A stretch of DNA of 64,000 bases from Atopsyche davidsoni (GCA_022113835.1 JAILWY010000019.1:6658001-6722000); one strand, 5' to 3'; counted from the stretch's first letter, positions 1 through 10,805 are shown. The notes: generated by a model from the sequence alone, not told the origin. Numbers and translations are program-made.

Positions 1-531
1 TTAATGATTTGAAATATTTGTTAGGAAGGTTGTGCCATAGAGGCGTTAATTAATGAGTAATATATGTAAATTTTAAAATCTTGTTATATATTTTATGTAA
101 AACATAAGACTGAATAAAGAAATGTATTAAAATATCCTCTTTTTTTAAAACAAATAAGTGCACCTGGATAAGCAGGAAAGATAAATAGGCTTAGCCAGAA
201 AATATCATTATTAACTTATTAGCACATTCCCGTTCTAAAGTGTGGGCTTCATAAATGCAACCTGTGTATTTTGAGCTTCGATTCCTTTTAGATTATGCAG
301 AGAGTTTAAGACCTGACTGTAACGATGGTCTCGCTGATATGAGTGTGATTTTCTAATTGCAAAAGATTCTCTTCAGCATACTGCTCTCAGATGTTTGAAC
401 TGAGTAAGCTGAACAATTGATTATAGTTAATTTGTTTCACCAATATTTATTGGGGCCCATTGACTGCAAAAATGTATTTATTTCTGTATGTTTGTATTTA
501 ATTAGATGTATAAAAATGAACCTGAGCTAAA
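1..531 (+). repeat. 3' module of the R/E-gene array, cut by window start
   Basis: Non-coding module that recurs at about 11,984-12,423 and 17,573-18,068 with very few differences. It contains one copy of the 24-nt array motif (from 24), an AATAAA signal at 113-118, and a block of about 290 bp (150-440) present four times in the window. It starts inside the module, so the array extends beyond the left edge. No coding potential is seen. Confidence 0.85.
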
Positions 532-972
532 AAAAAAAAGGTTTAATCATAAAAGATATTGTCCCTCTTTAAGGTCTGAATCACTATTTATTTTCAATGT
601 ACTTAACTTTTTTTTTGGCAAATATCGCCCTTTTTCACCTCTTTGTACAGATTTAAAGTCTTTAATGATTTCAAATATTTTTTAGGAAGGTTGTGCCATA
701 CAGGCGTTATATAATGAGTAATATATTTAAATTTTAAAATCTTGAAATATATTTTATGTAAAACAAAAGACTGAATAAAGTAATGTATTAAAATATCATC
801 TTTCATAAATGGTGATACCATCTGTTTGGTGGGGTTTCAAAGGATTCGTTTTTTTTGCTTCTACCGGTCTTTCTTGTACATTTCTGAAGTGCACTGCCAT
901 CAGCTGGACAGTAGTCAAATGATTCCCTTAAACAGAATTGATTTATGAACAAGAATATGCCATACCATATAA
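532..972 (+). repeat. Second, diverged 3' module of the array
   Basis: It repeats the same order as the preceding module: the block with 'ggcaaatatcgccc', the 24-nt motif from 685, then AATAAA-type sequence. It continues into a segment (about 800-945) that is found again at 14,220-14,345. It ends where a piggyBac fragment begins. Confidence 0.75.
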
Positions 973-978
973 AATAAA

Positions 979-1095
979 AGTGAACGGAGCCAACGTTTGA
1001 AAACAGACAAATTCGCCATGATATCTATGATTTGGAATACATTCATTGAGAAAAGTCAAAACTGTTATAAACCGGGTGCTTATATTACTGTAGAC
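979..1095 (+). pseudogene. piggyBac transposase fragment
   Basis: About 115 bp nearly identical to 6116-6232 of the larger piggyBac element in this window. It covers the stretch before the first catalytic Asp (TDKFAMISMIW through GAYITVD). The homology stops abruptly at 1095, where a hAT-like end begins. It is a remnant of a second piggyBac copy and is non-functional. Confidence 0.85.
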
Positions 1096-1140
1096 CAGAG
1101 GCTCTCAACATTTTATTGACCACCGCCCCCTTGACAAGAA
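1096..1140 (+). mobile_element. Possible hAT terminal fragment
   Basis: The sequence CAGAGGCTCTCAAC starts exactly where the piggyBac homology ends and resembles the CAGRGGTTCTCAAC-type ends of hAT elements. The other end and a target duplication were not found, so this is only a candidate boundary. Confidence 0.35.
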
Positions 1141-1196
1141 AAAAAATTCAAAATAATAGTTATAATTATATCAATTTTATTTCTGTATATTATTTA

Positions 1197-1341
1197 TTAA
1201 CACATTGTTTGCGGGTCGCATGTTAAGTCGTCTTTGGTCGACTAGTACTAGAGCGCGGGTCACATATAAATATGTTCGCGCGAAATGTCGCGAAAAACGC
1301 CCGCCCCACGCACAATTCCGCGCTAGCACACAATGTGTTAA
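1197..1341. mobile_element. 145-bp TTAA-flanked piggyBac-type MITE
   Basis: Bounded by TTAA at 1197-1200 and 1338-1341. The terminal inverted repeats are CACATTGT(T/G)TGC on the left and its complement ending ACAATGTG on the right. The inside is relatively GC-rich and has no reading frame. TTAA duplication plus short TIRs is the signature of piggyBac-superfamily non-autonomous elements. Confidence 0.65.
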
Positions 1342-1479
1342 ATTATATATATTTCTAACGGAGTTTAACTTCTGATCTGGTCGCTAACAAACACATTAAC
1401 TTTTTAATGACCACTTTATTTTACCACGCACGAGTATTGATCACTGACCAAGCATACAAAAACATTTGAGGGGCAAAGT

Positions 1480-1835
1480 CGCATATTCGAGTTTTTTGAC
1501 CATTTGCTTGTACCTATTGCGAAAAATCGACTGCACCAATCAAAACAATTTAAATCCAGAAAGTTATATACATCCTTTCTTCTACTACCATTTTTTATTT
1601 TATTTCTTATAATTTACTTTTAATATGATAAATATGTGTTTTTCCGATTGATGTTTAGGGATTGGAGTTTCGCGATGTTCTTGTTCGAAGAATCCTAAAC
1701 ATTTATGACTCTTATTTTCAATTGGAATTAAAAGATTAATTATAAACCCTCCTGTTGAGATTAGTTTGAAAATTAAAAAACAAACTTTGGTTTTGAAAGA
1801 TTTTTAGTAAACATAAAAGTATTTTTTTAAATTTA
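1480..1835 (+). repeat. Interspersed AT-rich repeat (R560 family), copy 1
   Basis: Begins near 'attcgagttttttgacc' and holds 'gactgcaccaatcaaa', 'atatgataaatatgtg' and 'tttggttttgaaa', all in the same order at 26,830-27,395 and 34,140-34,525. The reverse orientation is at 8,640-9,180. No reading frame; type unknown (non-autonomous transposon or SINE). Confidence 0.75.
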
Positions 1836-1841
1836 TAGTAT

Positions 1842-2174
1842 TTTGGCCAGTCAGCATAGACTATGCCCGGAAACCGCTAAGAACAAGCCCCGAAAATGCT
1901 AAGAGAATCCCGCGACGCAGACCAGAGACACGAGTGCAGAAAGACCCGGCGACGAGTGGATCTCATTGGATCTCATTGCGATCAGTCGTCCGTAGAACGT
2001 TGTAATTCAAGAGTGTGAAAGCATTTAAGTGCCACTCAGGTGCTTAAATACTGACTCCAGTGGTTAAAGTTTTGACGTGTTGCTAGTTCATATCCTGTCG
2101 TTTCGAAGTTATCGAATTTCGTATGTGCAACGTTTGCTAATTCAAAAAGTAAACAGTTGTCACTCGACACTAAG
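1842..2174 (+). promoter_or_regulatory. 5' region and leader of R/E gene copy A
   Basis: Shared with the 5' regions of copies B (10,355-10,645 and 10,665-10,805) and D (15,131-15,435). All contain the block around 'gatctcattgcgatcagtcg'. TCAGTC at 1982-1987 fits the arthropod initiator consensus and no TATA box is evident, so a TATA-less promoter starting near 1983 is inferred. The remaining 190 bases would be a 5' leader. Conservation here is visibly higher than in the following reading frame. Confidence 0.45.
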
Positions 2175-3098
2175 ATGGCTCACAAGGATAAGGTTGGTGA
2201 CGCCGCTTGTCACCATTGCAAAAACGGGTTCACGAATATCGGTGATCTTAACCGTCCAATCGTTGTCAAGGATACTATGCCCTATCAGAAAGTGTGGGCA
2301 TGGCTCAGGTTCCAGGCAATGTACCGAGAAAATCGTTACCAGCCCTCAGTGGAAACCTTGCTGCGGCACAGCACTCTGTGGCCTCTGCCACCAATGCTTT
2401 CACCATGGACAACGTGTAGCAGGAAGCCTGTCAAGAAGTCTGTCAAGAAGCCTGTCAAGATGCCTGATAATTCGATCGTTGTCAAAGATGTTGTATCGTT
2501 GTATAAGAAGCCTGTCGGGCCTGTAGCACAATTGCCTCTCGAGCTTCAGCAACCCTCGCCCACACCGGAGGTAGTGCAGAGTGGCCCACCAACCGTACGT
2601 GACCCAGTGCAGGAGGATCGCAGAGAGAGAATCGAGGGGAGACGCAAGGAGCGACGTAGGGAGCGACGCAGGGAGCGACGCAGGGAGCGCCGCAGGGAGC
2701 GACATGAGAAGGGACACGAGGAGGAACACGAGGAGGATCACGAGGAGGATCACGAGGAGCAACGAAGAGAGCAACAGGTGAAGCAACTCAGGGAGCACTG
2801 CAGGGAGCGACATGAGAAGGGACACGAAGAGGTACAAGAGGAGGAACACGAGGAGCAACGAAGAGAGAGACAGGTGAAGCAACGCAGGGAGCGACATGAG
2901 AAGGGACACGAAGAGGTACATGAGGAGGAACACGAGGAGCACAGCGAGTTTTGGAAGGAGTTTTACCGCCAAGCAGAGGCACTGTCAGTGTGCTCCCCGC
3001 GCGCATACATGCTTTCTTCGCCCACACCTGGTGAATGGGTGACTTCAAACGGGAGCCATGTGTCGGTTGAAGAGAAGAAGAGTGAGCCTTCCCAGTAA
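2175..3098 (+). CDS. Arg/Glu-rich protein, array copy A (intact)
   Basis: ATG at 2175 follows the conserved leader and lies at the same place as in copy D. The product is 307 aa. Residues 36-60 share the VWAWL..MYR..YQPS block with copy D. Residues 113-146 are Pro-rich (GPVAQLPLELQQPSPTPEVV) and shared with B and D. Residues 147-256 are an Arg/Glu/His tract, RRRERRRERR then three modules beginning HEKGHEE at 177, 213 and 241. Such charge patterning suggests a long single helix or coiled coil. The C-terminus ends EEKKSEPSQ. There is a CxxC (residues 12-15) that D lacks, and no signal peptide or membrane segment. I do not recognise the family; a nuclear or chromatin role is only a guess from the Arg content. 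Long antisense frames here are by-products of the repeat. Confidence 0.6.
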   Translation: MAHKDKVGDAACHHCKNGFTNIGDLNRPIVVKDTMPYQKVWAWLRFQAMYRENRYQPSVETLLRHSTLWPLPPMLSPWTTCSRKPVKKSVKKPVKMPDNSIVVKDVVSLYKKPVGPVAQLPLELQQPSPTPEVVQSGPPTVRDPVQEDRRERIEGRRKERRRERRRERRRERRRERHEKGHEEEHEEDHEEDHEEQRREQQVKQLREHCRERHEKGHEEVQEEEHEEQRRERQVKQRRERHEKGHEEVHEEEHEEHSEFWKEFYRQAEALSVCSPRAYMLSSPTPGEWVTSNGSHVSVEEKKSEPSQ

Positions 3099-4110
3099 AA
3101 AAAATTCTCTAATGGGGTAAATAAAAATAATGTTATCTAAAGCTTGAAGTATAAGCAATTGTCAAGGAAAAATGTTTAAAAGTTAGCATATGCAAGTTTT
3201 TCATGAGTCATATCATTTTTGTTTCTCCTACCCGTGTAGTTTACTTCATTTATATTTGTAAGTATTTCATTTTTTTTATTTTTCGGTTAACAATAATTTG
3301 AAACTTAAGATTAAGTTTCTTTTACTATCTTATATTTATACTTTCAGTTGTTCTCTTATGGCTAAAAGTCTTCGGTCTTTTGATGTGAAGATGTCAACGA
3401 AGCGCAAGACTATAAGCTAAAAATACTATTCAGAGTGGTATGACATACAATATAAATATATATATTTTAAATATTTTCATGTTATTGTGTATACAGTTAT
3501 AAATAATTTTCTGATCTGAATTACACAATTGGAAGGTTGTGCCATATAGGTGTTTAATAAAGCCGCTGTGCACTTCGCCTTGTGTGTATTGGCGGTCCTC
3601 GCTCACACTGACTGAGAGGAAGATTATTAAAATGTACCAAATGAAGCTTGGGGTAAAGAAGAGTGAGGCTCCTGAGTAGCACCATAATAATTATTAAAAC
3701 TAATAGTGTATAGTACCGGGGTGTACTCTTGTTAAATATATTAAAGTTATCTTGTCTTTAATTTATTATAAAACTCAAAAAAAAATGTGCAGGGAATTGT
3801 ACTATGTGTCAATGATCTTAATTAACTTGATTGAAGTTTTATTAAATTTGTTATACAACCAAAAATAATTTAATATAATTATGGCACGTTAAATTTTTTT
3901 TGGGACCCTTTGACTGCAAAAATGTTTTTATTTCTGTTTGTTTGTATTTAATTAAATGTATAAAAATGAACCTGAGCTATATAAAAATAGGTTCAATCAT
4001 AAATCAATAAATGATATTGTCCCTCTTTTAATCACTATTTATTTTGGTTTTCAATGTTCCTTCCTTTTTTTTCATTTGTTTTTAAATAAAAATGTACGCA
4101 ATCTTTATAG
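3099..4110 (+). repeat. 3' region of copy A
   Basis: Collinear with the 3' regions of C (from 12,682) and D (from 16,249). Holds a pyrimidine-rich stretch ending in CAG at 3347, the 20-codon frame, the 24-nt motif (from 3531) followed by AATAAA at 3556-3561, a second short frame ending KKSEAPE, then the 'gactgcaaaaatg' block. It probably includes the transcript end(s) of copy A. Confidence 0.75.
3348..3420 (+). other. Candidate downstream exon of copy A (20-codon frame)
   Basis: A good 3' splice acceptor (pyrimidine-rich run, then TTTCAG) ends at 3347. The following sequence reads CSLMAKSLRSFDVKM and on to a stop at 3418-3420. The ATG at 3358 could also make a 20-aa peptide MAKSLRSFDVK... 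Copies C and D keep the same frame and stop. It could be an alternative last exon; no matching upstream donor was identified with confidence. Confidence 0.4.
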
Positions 4111-4937
4111 CATAGTTATGTTATTTTGATAGCATAGATTTTAAGTTTCACCCATTATAACATAATAAATGCTCATATTGTAGTTAAGACCAAAGAATAT
4201 ATAATAAATTTATATTGTTGATTTTTTTTTCAAATATTTAAAAAGGAATAAATATTTATAAACATTTAAAAATAATTATTGTCTTATTTAACTTTTTGAA
4301 ATCATGCAGTAAACCACTTTTCCATGGGATTTTTCTGTAAACTTTGCGTGAATAAGCGATTCAGTAAAATTGCAATAAATCGACCGCTACTTTACTTTTA
4401 TAAAAAGAAAAATACTTATCAAGAAATATAAATATTCACACCGAAGTCAAAATCCGTTGTTATAGTAGCAACTAAGTAATTAACAAACATATGACGCTGG
4501 ATGGAAATCTAAACGTTATATATTAAAATATATATACATATTTATATATATTCATATACATATATATATATATACATACATACATATTTATAGATATATA
4601 CAAATGTACATATATATATATTAATTTACAGACTTATATGTTTGTGAATTTTAATAAAAAGGCCCAAATAAATATAATGAAAACACACATTTCATCAAAA
4701 GTATTTAGTAATTATTAATTGAACAATTATATGACACTGGATGGAAATCTGAACATTATATAGATATATATATATGAATGAATGTATTTATTTACAAACA
4801 CATATATGCACTAATTTTACAAAAAGTAAACCGTCTCTCGCCACTTCCTATGCCAGGGGTCGGCAAACTTATTCACCAAAAAACCTACTAGCACATTACA
4901 ACTTAAACAAAATTGAGTGCCAAATCTGTTTATTGAT
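4111..4937. repeat. AT-rich intergenic DNA with a duplicated segment
   Basis: No gene seen. The phrase 'tggatggaaatct' followed by AT microsatellite occurs at about 4500 and again at about 4740, marking a 240-bp direct duplication. TA/TAC runs fill 4530-4640. A hAT-like end, CAGGGGTCGGCAAAC, starts near 4855 and is interrupted downstream by the piggyBac insertion. Confidence 0.5.
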
Positions 4938-7261
4938 TTAACACTAAACATACCACGACCGGTCAATTTACCGATTTAGTACTTTGGTATAGAAAATGCG
5001 CATATAATTTTATCTTCTTTGCACATTTGACTTCATGACTTTTTCTTATTATTAAATTCAAGTAATATTCTATTTTTTTTTTTTGTATTGTGTATTTTTT
5101 GAGTTGTGCATGTTGTATACCTATTACTACCACAACCTGTCAATTGACTGGGAGAACAATTTATTGCTTTATAAGGTTATCGGATCAGAAATTATGATGT
5201 ACATGCTTTTTCAACATAATGCACTTAGTTGGTTGCACATTTCTGCGATGACTGTTGCGTAGTTAGTTCAATCAATACTATTGATTAAAATTTTAGATTG
5301 AATGTAGCATTTTAGTCCCGAAGCCCGGTGTGAACCCAACATGATATTGATGTCAGAAGCGGAATACATAACATAAGAAAAGGAAACAAGAACTAAAAGT
5401 ATTGGTAGGTAGCTTTTATTTTATTTTGATAGCTTTACTTCATTACTAATACAGTTACTCTTTACCCAGAAAAATGTCGAAACAATCAAGACAGTACAAG
5501 TTCTTAGAAGATATAAGTAATATTGACAAAGAGTTTTCGGAAATTGATGAAGATGATTTTTGTGAAAATGAAGATATACAGGTTGAAAATAATCTATTAG
5601 TCAAGAGTTTGAATGTACAGTTACTGACGATGAAGAGGAAAATATTGTGAATATATGTCGTGGACGAAAAAAAATGAGATTACTCTGAAGAGATAGAAAA
5701 AAATGAACAGCATGTTGCGATTGATGGAAGAAATACAAATAGGTGGTACACCTGGAAGATCACCACTTCATAACATTTTTAGGCAAGAAGTAGGCCCCAC
5801 AGGATATGCAAAACGTTATATTATGAAGGGTAAAGTTAAGAGTGCATTTTCGTTGATAATTGACCACCGTGTTATGAACCATATAAGAATATGCACAATA
5901 GAAGAAGCAAAAAGAGTGTAAGAACCGATTGGAGTTTATCTCAAGATAAGTTAGATGCACTTATTGCAATTTTATATGCACGAGGTGCATATGGAGCAAA
6001 TCATTTGAAAGTTTCTTTTTTGTGGAATAACACATGGGGGCCTAAATTTTTCTCAGAAACTACGAGCAGAAATAATTTCACAGATATTCTCAAATTTATC
6101 CGTTTTGATAAAAAAAGTGAACGGAGTCAACGTTTGAAAACAGACAAATTCGCCATGATATCTATGATTTGGAATAAATTCATTGAGAACAGCCAAAACT
6201 GTTATAAACCGGGTGCATATATTACTGTAGACGAACAGCTATTTCCAACTAATAAATTTGGAATCAAATCTTGGTTAGCATCTGACGTCTATAGCAAATA
6301 CATCATAAATTCAATTCCATATCTAGGAAAAGATGAAAATAAGCCCTCTACAGTACCACTCACTGAATATGTTGTACTCAAACTCATGGAACCATTTACG
6401 GGTTGCGGAAGAACTGTAACCACAGACAACTTCTTTACAAGCAAATCCCTAGCGACACAACTGCTAATGAAAAAAACAACGTTAGTTGGAACTATCCGCT
6501 CAAATAAAAGGGAACTACCAATAATTGCAAAGCAAAAGAAAGATGATATGGAACGCTTTTCATGGAAAATTTTCACTACAGATAATTGTACTCTTACAAT
6601 CTATAAAAGTACAACAAAAAAAAAGTTATTTTTACTTAGTTCTAAACATATATCAGTCACAGTCGATAACAATGATAAATGTTTACCTAAGACCGTTTCA
6701 TACCACTAAATCTAAGTCTTGCAGATGGTCTCTCCAAGTACTTTTCAATATCCTTGATTAAGCTGGCATAAATGCCTGGATTTTGTACAAGCAAACGACA
6801 GGAGAATATATCTCGAGACATGATTTTTTACTCCATTTAGCAGAAGAACTTGCCGCCGATTTTCGAGATGCTTGTAAACAACCAAAAGTAGAAACAAATA
6901 CGAGAGGGACATTGCCTAAATCTACTACAGATTCTTATCAACGTAAGACGTGTCAAATAGGTTATTGTAACGAAAATAAAACCATCAAAATTTGTTCTAA
7001 ATGTCAAAAAAATGTTTGCGGAAAATGTACAATGGAGACACCTGTATATGTAAAAAAAAATGCTATGAGCAATGAATCAAACATTATTTTTCTTTGTGTA
7101 TGTAATAAAAATCGTTCATATACAATTTCTTTTAATTATAATAAAGTTACTATGTTTATTTCCTTCTTACATCCATATTTCATAGAAAACACAAAGACCG
7201 GTCAATTGACAGGTTGTGGTAGAAATAGGTATATATCAAGTGCTGGTACGTTTAGTGTTAA
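4938..7261 (+). mobile_element. piggyBac element with both ends
   Basis: Bounded by TTAA at 4938-4941 and 7258-7261. The outer inverted repeats are CACTAAACATACC on the left and the complement of GGTACGTTTAGTG on the right. A longer subterminal inverted repeat pairs about 5121-5155 with about 7197-7232, set much farther in on the left than on the right, the asymmetric layout usual for piggyBac. The internal transposase is broken, so the copy could move only with help from another transposase. Confidence 0.9.
5474..7083 (+). pseudogene. piggyBac transposase pseudogene
   Basis: ATG at 5474 opens an acidic N-terminus (about 60 codons) that ends in a frameshift. The frame is then picked up at 5703-5921 (NIFRQEVGPTGYAK), at 5891-6709 (main DDE domain) and at 6783 onward. 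ITVDEQLFP holds the first catalytic Asp and VTTDNFFTS the second. The segment that should carry the third Asp is deleted between KCLPKTVSYH and CRWSLQVLFNILD, and about a dozen residues are missing after FPT. The Cys-rich C-terminal finger remains (CQIGYC..CSKCQKNVCGKC). Clearly inactive as a transposase. Confidence 0.92.
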
Positions 7262-7619
7262 CGAACCTCTATTATAATTTAAGACTTCATTAAATTACGG
7301 GAATACAGAATAAAACTTGTTGTATTTATTTAATATCAAACAAACGCTCTTAGTGCTTTTAAGTTTATAAAATACAATATTAAAAGTTACATGAAAATAT
7401 AAAAAATAGGAAGTATAATATAAAATCTTAAGGCTACTGTAATATAAAAAAGAATTATGAGAAAGAAAGTTTTATAAAATACATATTTATGCTAAAATAA
7501 ATAAAGTGTTATTAATTATATGTAAATAATACTTAAGATCATAAAATCAGAATATATTCTCTACAAGTCGCACATAAAAATGAAAATACAGTAATCGATG
7601 AAATCGTACTTAGTAAAAA
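7262..7619. other. AT-rich flank, no gene seen
   Basis: Sequence between the piggyBac right end and the hAT relic. It probably belongs to the 3' part of the hAT element into which piggyBac inserted. No frame or motif can be supported. Confidence 0.4.
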
Positions 7620-7826
7620 ATTAACCTTTAAATTTAAATCATGACAATGACCAAAAAACAATTTTGCAAACGATGTCCTTGTATCGTCCGGTTTGTATGT
7701 TGTTAATTTTAACCTTAGGCACGATTCCAGGTTCTCATCAGTAAGACGACTTCTCAGTATACTCTTGATAAAGTTCATACTTGAAAACGATTGTTCGCAT
7801 AAATGTGTAAATGTGACGGTTACCAT
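7620..7826 (-). pseudogene. hAT transposase C-terminal fragment
   Basis: Minus-strand translation contains CEQSFSSMNFIKSILRSRL and then TDENLESCLRL, matching the hAT dimerisation region (CExxFSxMN...RSRLTDExL) of the GTF2IRD2/SCAND-like group. A hAT-type end, CAGGCATCCTCAACCTGCGG, lies about 50 bp away at 7876 on what would be the 5' side. Most of the transposase is therefore deleted and this is a short internal-deletion remnant. Confidence 0.8.
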
Positions 7827-7869
7827 CGATTAAAAACAATACTCGTATTGTGTCAGAGCCGCACTTTTC

Positions 7870-8639
7870 CGACCAGGCATCCTCAACCTGCGGCTCGGAA
7901 CACGTATTCCAAGGTGATATTTGCAAAAAATGTATATTGAAATCGGCTTACTGATTCTCACCTTGATTGCGCATTGAGAGAAGCATGTTGCAAATATAAA
8001 ACTGATTTTTTTAAAATAAAAAAGGTTTATCTCAATATCGCACTAAATTTTAAGGAGTAAGATTTATTACATGGGGAATAAATGTAAAACTAGGATGGCC
8101 TGAAAAAAGGTCATTACTCAAAAATATTGCATGTGTGTGGCTCAAAAGAATAAATGTTAAGTATCGCTGGCTCGGTTGCATCTTTGAAACTAGAGACCAG
8201 AAGTTGGCCAGTTGTAAAATATACAATGTTGCCAAATTGACCTGTTCTCTTAGTCCATATGATTTCCTTATAATTAATAATAAAAAATTAATAAAGTTTT
8301 ATAGGCTAGGTCCGCCACTTGATAAAAAAAAATTAAACTTGTATTTATAATATATAGTATAGACGTACCCGTTTTGCAATCCTATTTTGAGTTATTTCGA
8401 CAAACGAAACCGGTAGCCTGTGACGTCATCCACTCTGTAAACAAGCCGACATCTTCGCCTCTTACTGATGCTAACGCTCGCGAATTTAAAATAAAATACA
8501 CTTTAATACAATTAATGTTTAAAAAGTGACATGGTGAGCTTAAATATATTTTTCAATAGATGTCATGCCTTGTACAGCGTTAAATCGGCCAAAAACGATT
8601 TTTAAACACCGAGAAACGAATTATCCATCCCCCGTCTGC
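7870..8639. other. Gene-free stretch
   Basis: Starts with the hAT-type terminal sequence at 7876. The rest is AT-rich and unremarkable, apart from TGACGTCA at about 8420. Short frames here show no family signature. Confidence 0.4.
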
Positions 8640-9180
8640 CAAAAAAAGAGGACCGTTTTACCTGGCGAAATCGTGTCATTTAAATTATTTAATTGTCACT
8701 TTATTTTTCTATGTAAAGAGTTGATTTTTTTAATTGAGTATTGAAAAAACTATAAATAATATTTGTCTATTTTTTATTATTTAATTAACGTCCATTTTTA
8801 GGGTAAAATAAAATCTTGAAGATGTTGAAAAATTGGATAAAATGTCGACTTTTCAAAACCAAAGGTTGTTAAAGAAATTTTTTTAAATTTTTAAACCAAT
8901 TCTCCAGAGAGGGTATATAATTAATCTTTTAATTCCAGTTAAAAAAAGGACTCTTAAATGTTTAGAATTCTTGGAACAGGTACATAACGAAACCCAAATC
9001 CCGAAACTTCAATCGGAAAAACAGATATTTATCATATTAAAAGTAAATTTATAAAAAAAAAAAAAAAATAGTTTTGGAAGAAGGGATGTATCTAACTAGC
9101 TGATTTTTAATTTTTTTGATTGGTGCAGTCGATTTTTCGCAATAAGTACAAGAAAATGGTCAAAACACTCGAATATGCGA
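8640..9180 (-). repeat. R560 interspersed repeat, copy 2 (reverse)
   Basis: Reverse complement of the family at 26,830-27,395. It runs from 'cctggcgaaatcgtgtc' (its 3' end) to 'gactgcaccaatcaaa' and 'attcgagtg' (its 5' end). It abuts the truncated mariner transposase with no gap. Confidence 0.8.
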
Positions 9181-9935
9181 AGCAACATGTGGCTGAGCAT
9201 TTTCACGATGGAAAATTACAGACTCGTGCCTGGTCGCATATTCTGGCCGTTTTTCTGACAATGCTCGCTTCAAACGCATCAATTGTTGTCTGTAGAACTC
9301 GCCCGTGATAGTTTGGCCTGGTTTCAGCAGCTCATAGTGGATGACACCCTTCTCATCCCACCAACTACACAGCATTACCCTGGTGCCATGAATATTTATT
9401 TGGCCTGGCCGTCCCTTACCGGCTTACCCCATGATTTTTTACGCTTCAGGTTGTCGTAGCGAATCCATTTTTCATCACCAGTGATGATACGATGCAAAAG
9501 TGACTTCTTTTTGTGGCGTTCAAGCAGCATTTCCGAAATGCAAAATCGCCTTTCGACGTCTCTCGGCTTCAACTCATATGGCACCCAATTTCCTTGCTTT
9601 TGAATCATTCTCACTGGTTTTAAGTGTCTTGAAATTGTTGCTCGGTCAACTCCCAATGATTCTGCGAGTTCTGCTTGCGTTTGACACGAGTCTTTATCGA
9701 GCAATGTCTCTAATTCTTCATCTTCGAATTTTTTTGGTTGGCCTGGAGGTTTATTGTCAACCACATCGAAATCACCATTGTCAAAGCGTCGAAACCAGTT
9801 CTCACACGTTTTTTGCGATGGAGCATGTTCACCATAAACTTCACACTGCAATCGGTGACTTTCAGCTGGTTTTTTATTCCAATTGAAACAGAAAAGTAAA
9901 TCTTCCCGCAAATTACGTTTTGTTGGTACAAAAGT
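9160..9935 (-). pseudogene. mariner transposase, truncated and frameshifted
   Basis: Minus-strand frame 9396-9911 (171 codons) carries the mariner HTH region (GEHAPSQKTCENWFRRF, then SLGVDRATISRHLK), the WVPHEL-like WVPYEL linker and the first catalytic Asp in ITGDEKW (residue 146). A frameshift near 9390 moves the rest to 9160-9375 (LCSWWDEKGVIHYELL, EKRPEYATRH). There the second catalytic motif reads HRENAQPH, with Glu in place of Asp. The third-Asp region is missing because the R560 repeat begins at that point. Inactive; it belongs to the mariner family proper, subfamily not assigned. Confidence 0.92.
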
Positions 9936-10354
9936 TCACATGTTGAGAGCTCAAAAAAAAAGTTGTATACACTTCAGTGATATAACATATACTGAAAACA
10001 AAAGCGCAATAATGACGCTTCACAATGAAATGTTAAAGTATAGCCTGATGCGATTCAATACTAGTAACGCCATCTCATAGAAAATCCGAAAAAAAGCACA
10101 CACCGTATATATTCATATATAATGATAAATATTTCAGAAATACCAGATATAGCCTACCGCAGAAAAAATCTAATAGATTCCAAAAAATGTGTTTCAGGTA
10201 GGTCAAAAGTTTTCAGGCGGAGAATTAGACAAATAGGATTAAAAAAACAAATTTTTCAGCAGTGGTAATTTTGACAATTAGATTTTTAGTAGACATCAAT
10301 TTTTTTTTAAAATTTTAAGTATTTACTTAAAATTAAAAAAAAAAATTGATTTGG
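9936..10354. repeat. mariner flank and conserved upstream block of copy B
   Basis: The first part is the 5' side of the mariner relic. From about 10,108 the sequence matches 14,850-15,010 upstream of copy D ('aataccagatata' to 'cagcagtggtaatt'), so it belongs to the duplicated unit rather than to the transposon. No gene. Confidence 0.6.
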
Positions 10355-10805
10355 CTAGGGCAAACAGCATAAACGTAACTCGGAAGCCGCTAATAACAGA
10401 TTCCTGCCACGTAGATCAGAAACGCGAGTGCAGAAAGACAACAGCACGGCGACGAGTGGATCTCATTGCGATCAGTCGTCCGTAGATCGTCGTAATTCAA
10501 GGGTGTGAAAGCATTTAGCTGCCACTGATACTAATGGTTAAAGTTTTGACGTGTTGCTAGTTCATATCCAGTTGATTCGAAGATATCGAATTTCGATCTG
10601 TAAAGATTGCAAAGTCAAAAAGTAAAATTTTTTAACTCAACACTAAGGATGGATCAAGGATAGACAACAACCCGGCGCCGAGTGGATCTCATTGCGATCA
10701 GTCGTCCGTAGATCGTCGTAATTCGAGGGTGTGAAAGCATTTAGCTGCCACCTGGGTGCTTAAATCTGACTCCAGCTGTAAAAGTTTTGACGTGTTGCTA
10801 ATTAA
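10355..10805 (+). promoter_or_regulatory. Duplicated 5' region of copy B
   Basis: The leader/promoter block occurs twice in tandem: about 10,440-10,645, ending in ATG GAT CAA GGA TAG, and again about 10,672-10,805 joined straight into the middle of the coding region. Both contain 'gcgatcagtcgtccg' with the initiator-like TCAGTC. This is a rearrangement specific to copy B. Confidence 0.55.

Noticed and set aside
2400..3048. Long minus-strand frames opposite the charged tract of copy A
   Set aside because: They are produced by the repetitive GAG/CGN codons read in reverse (Leu/Val/Ala/Pro-rich). The same shadow frames appear opposite copies B and D, and no start context supports them.
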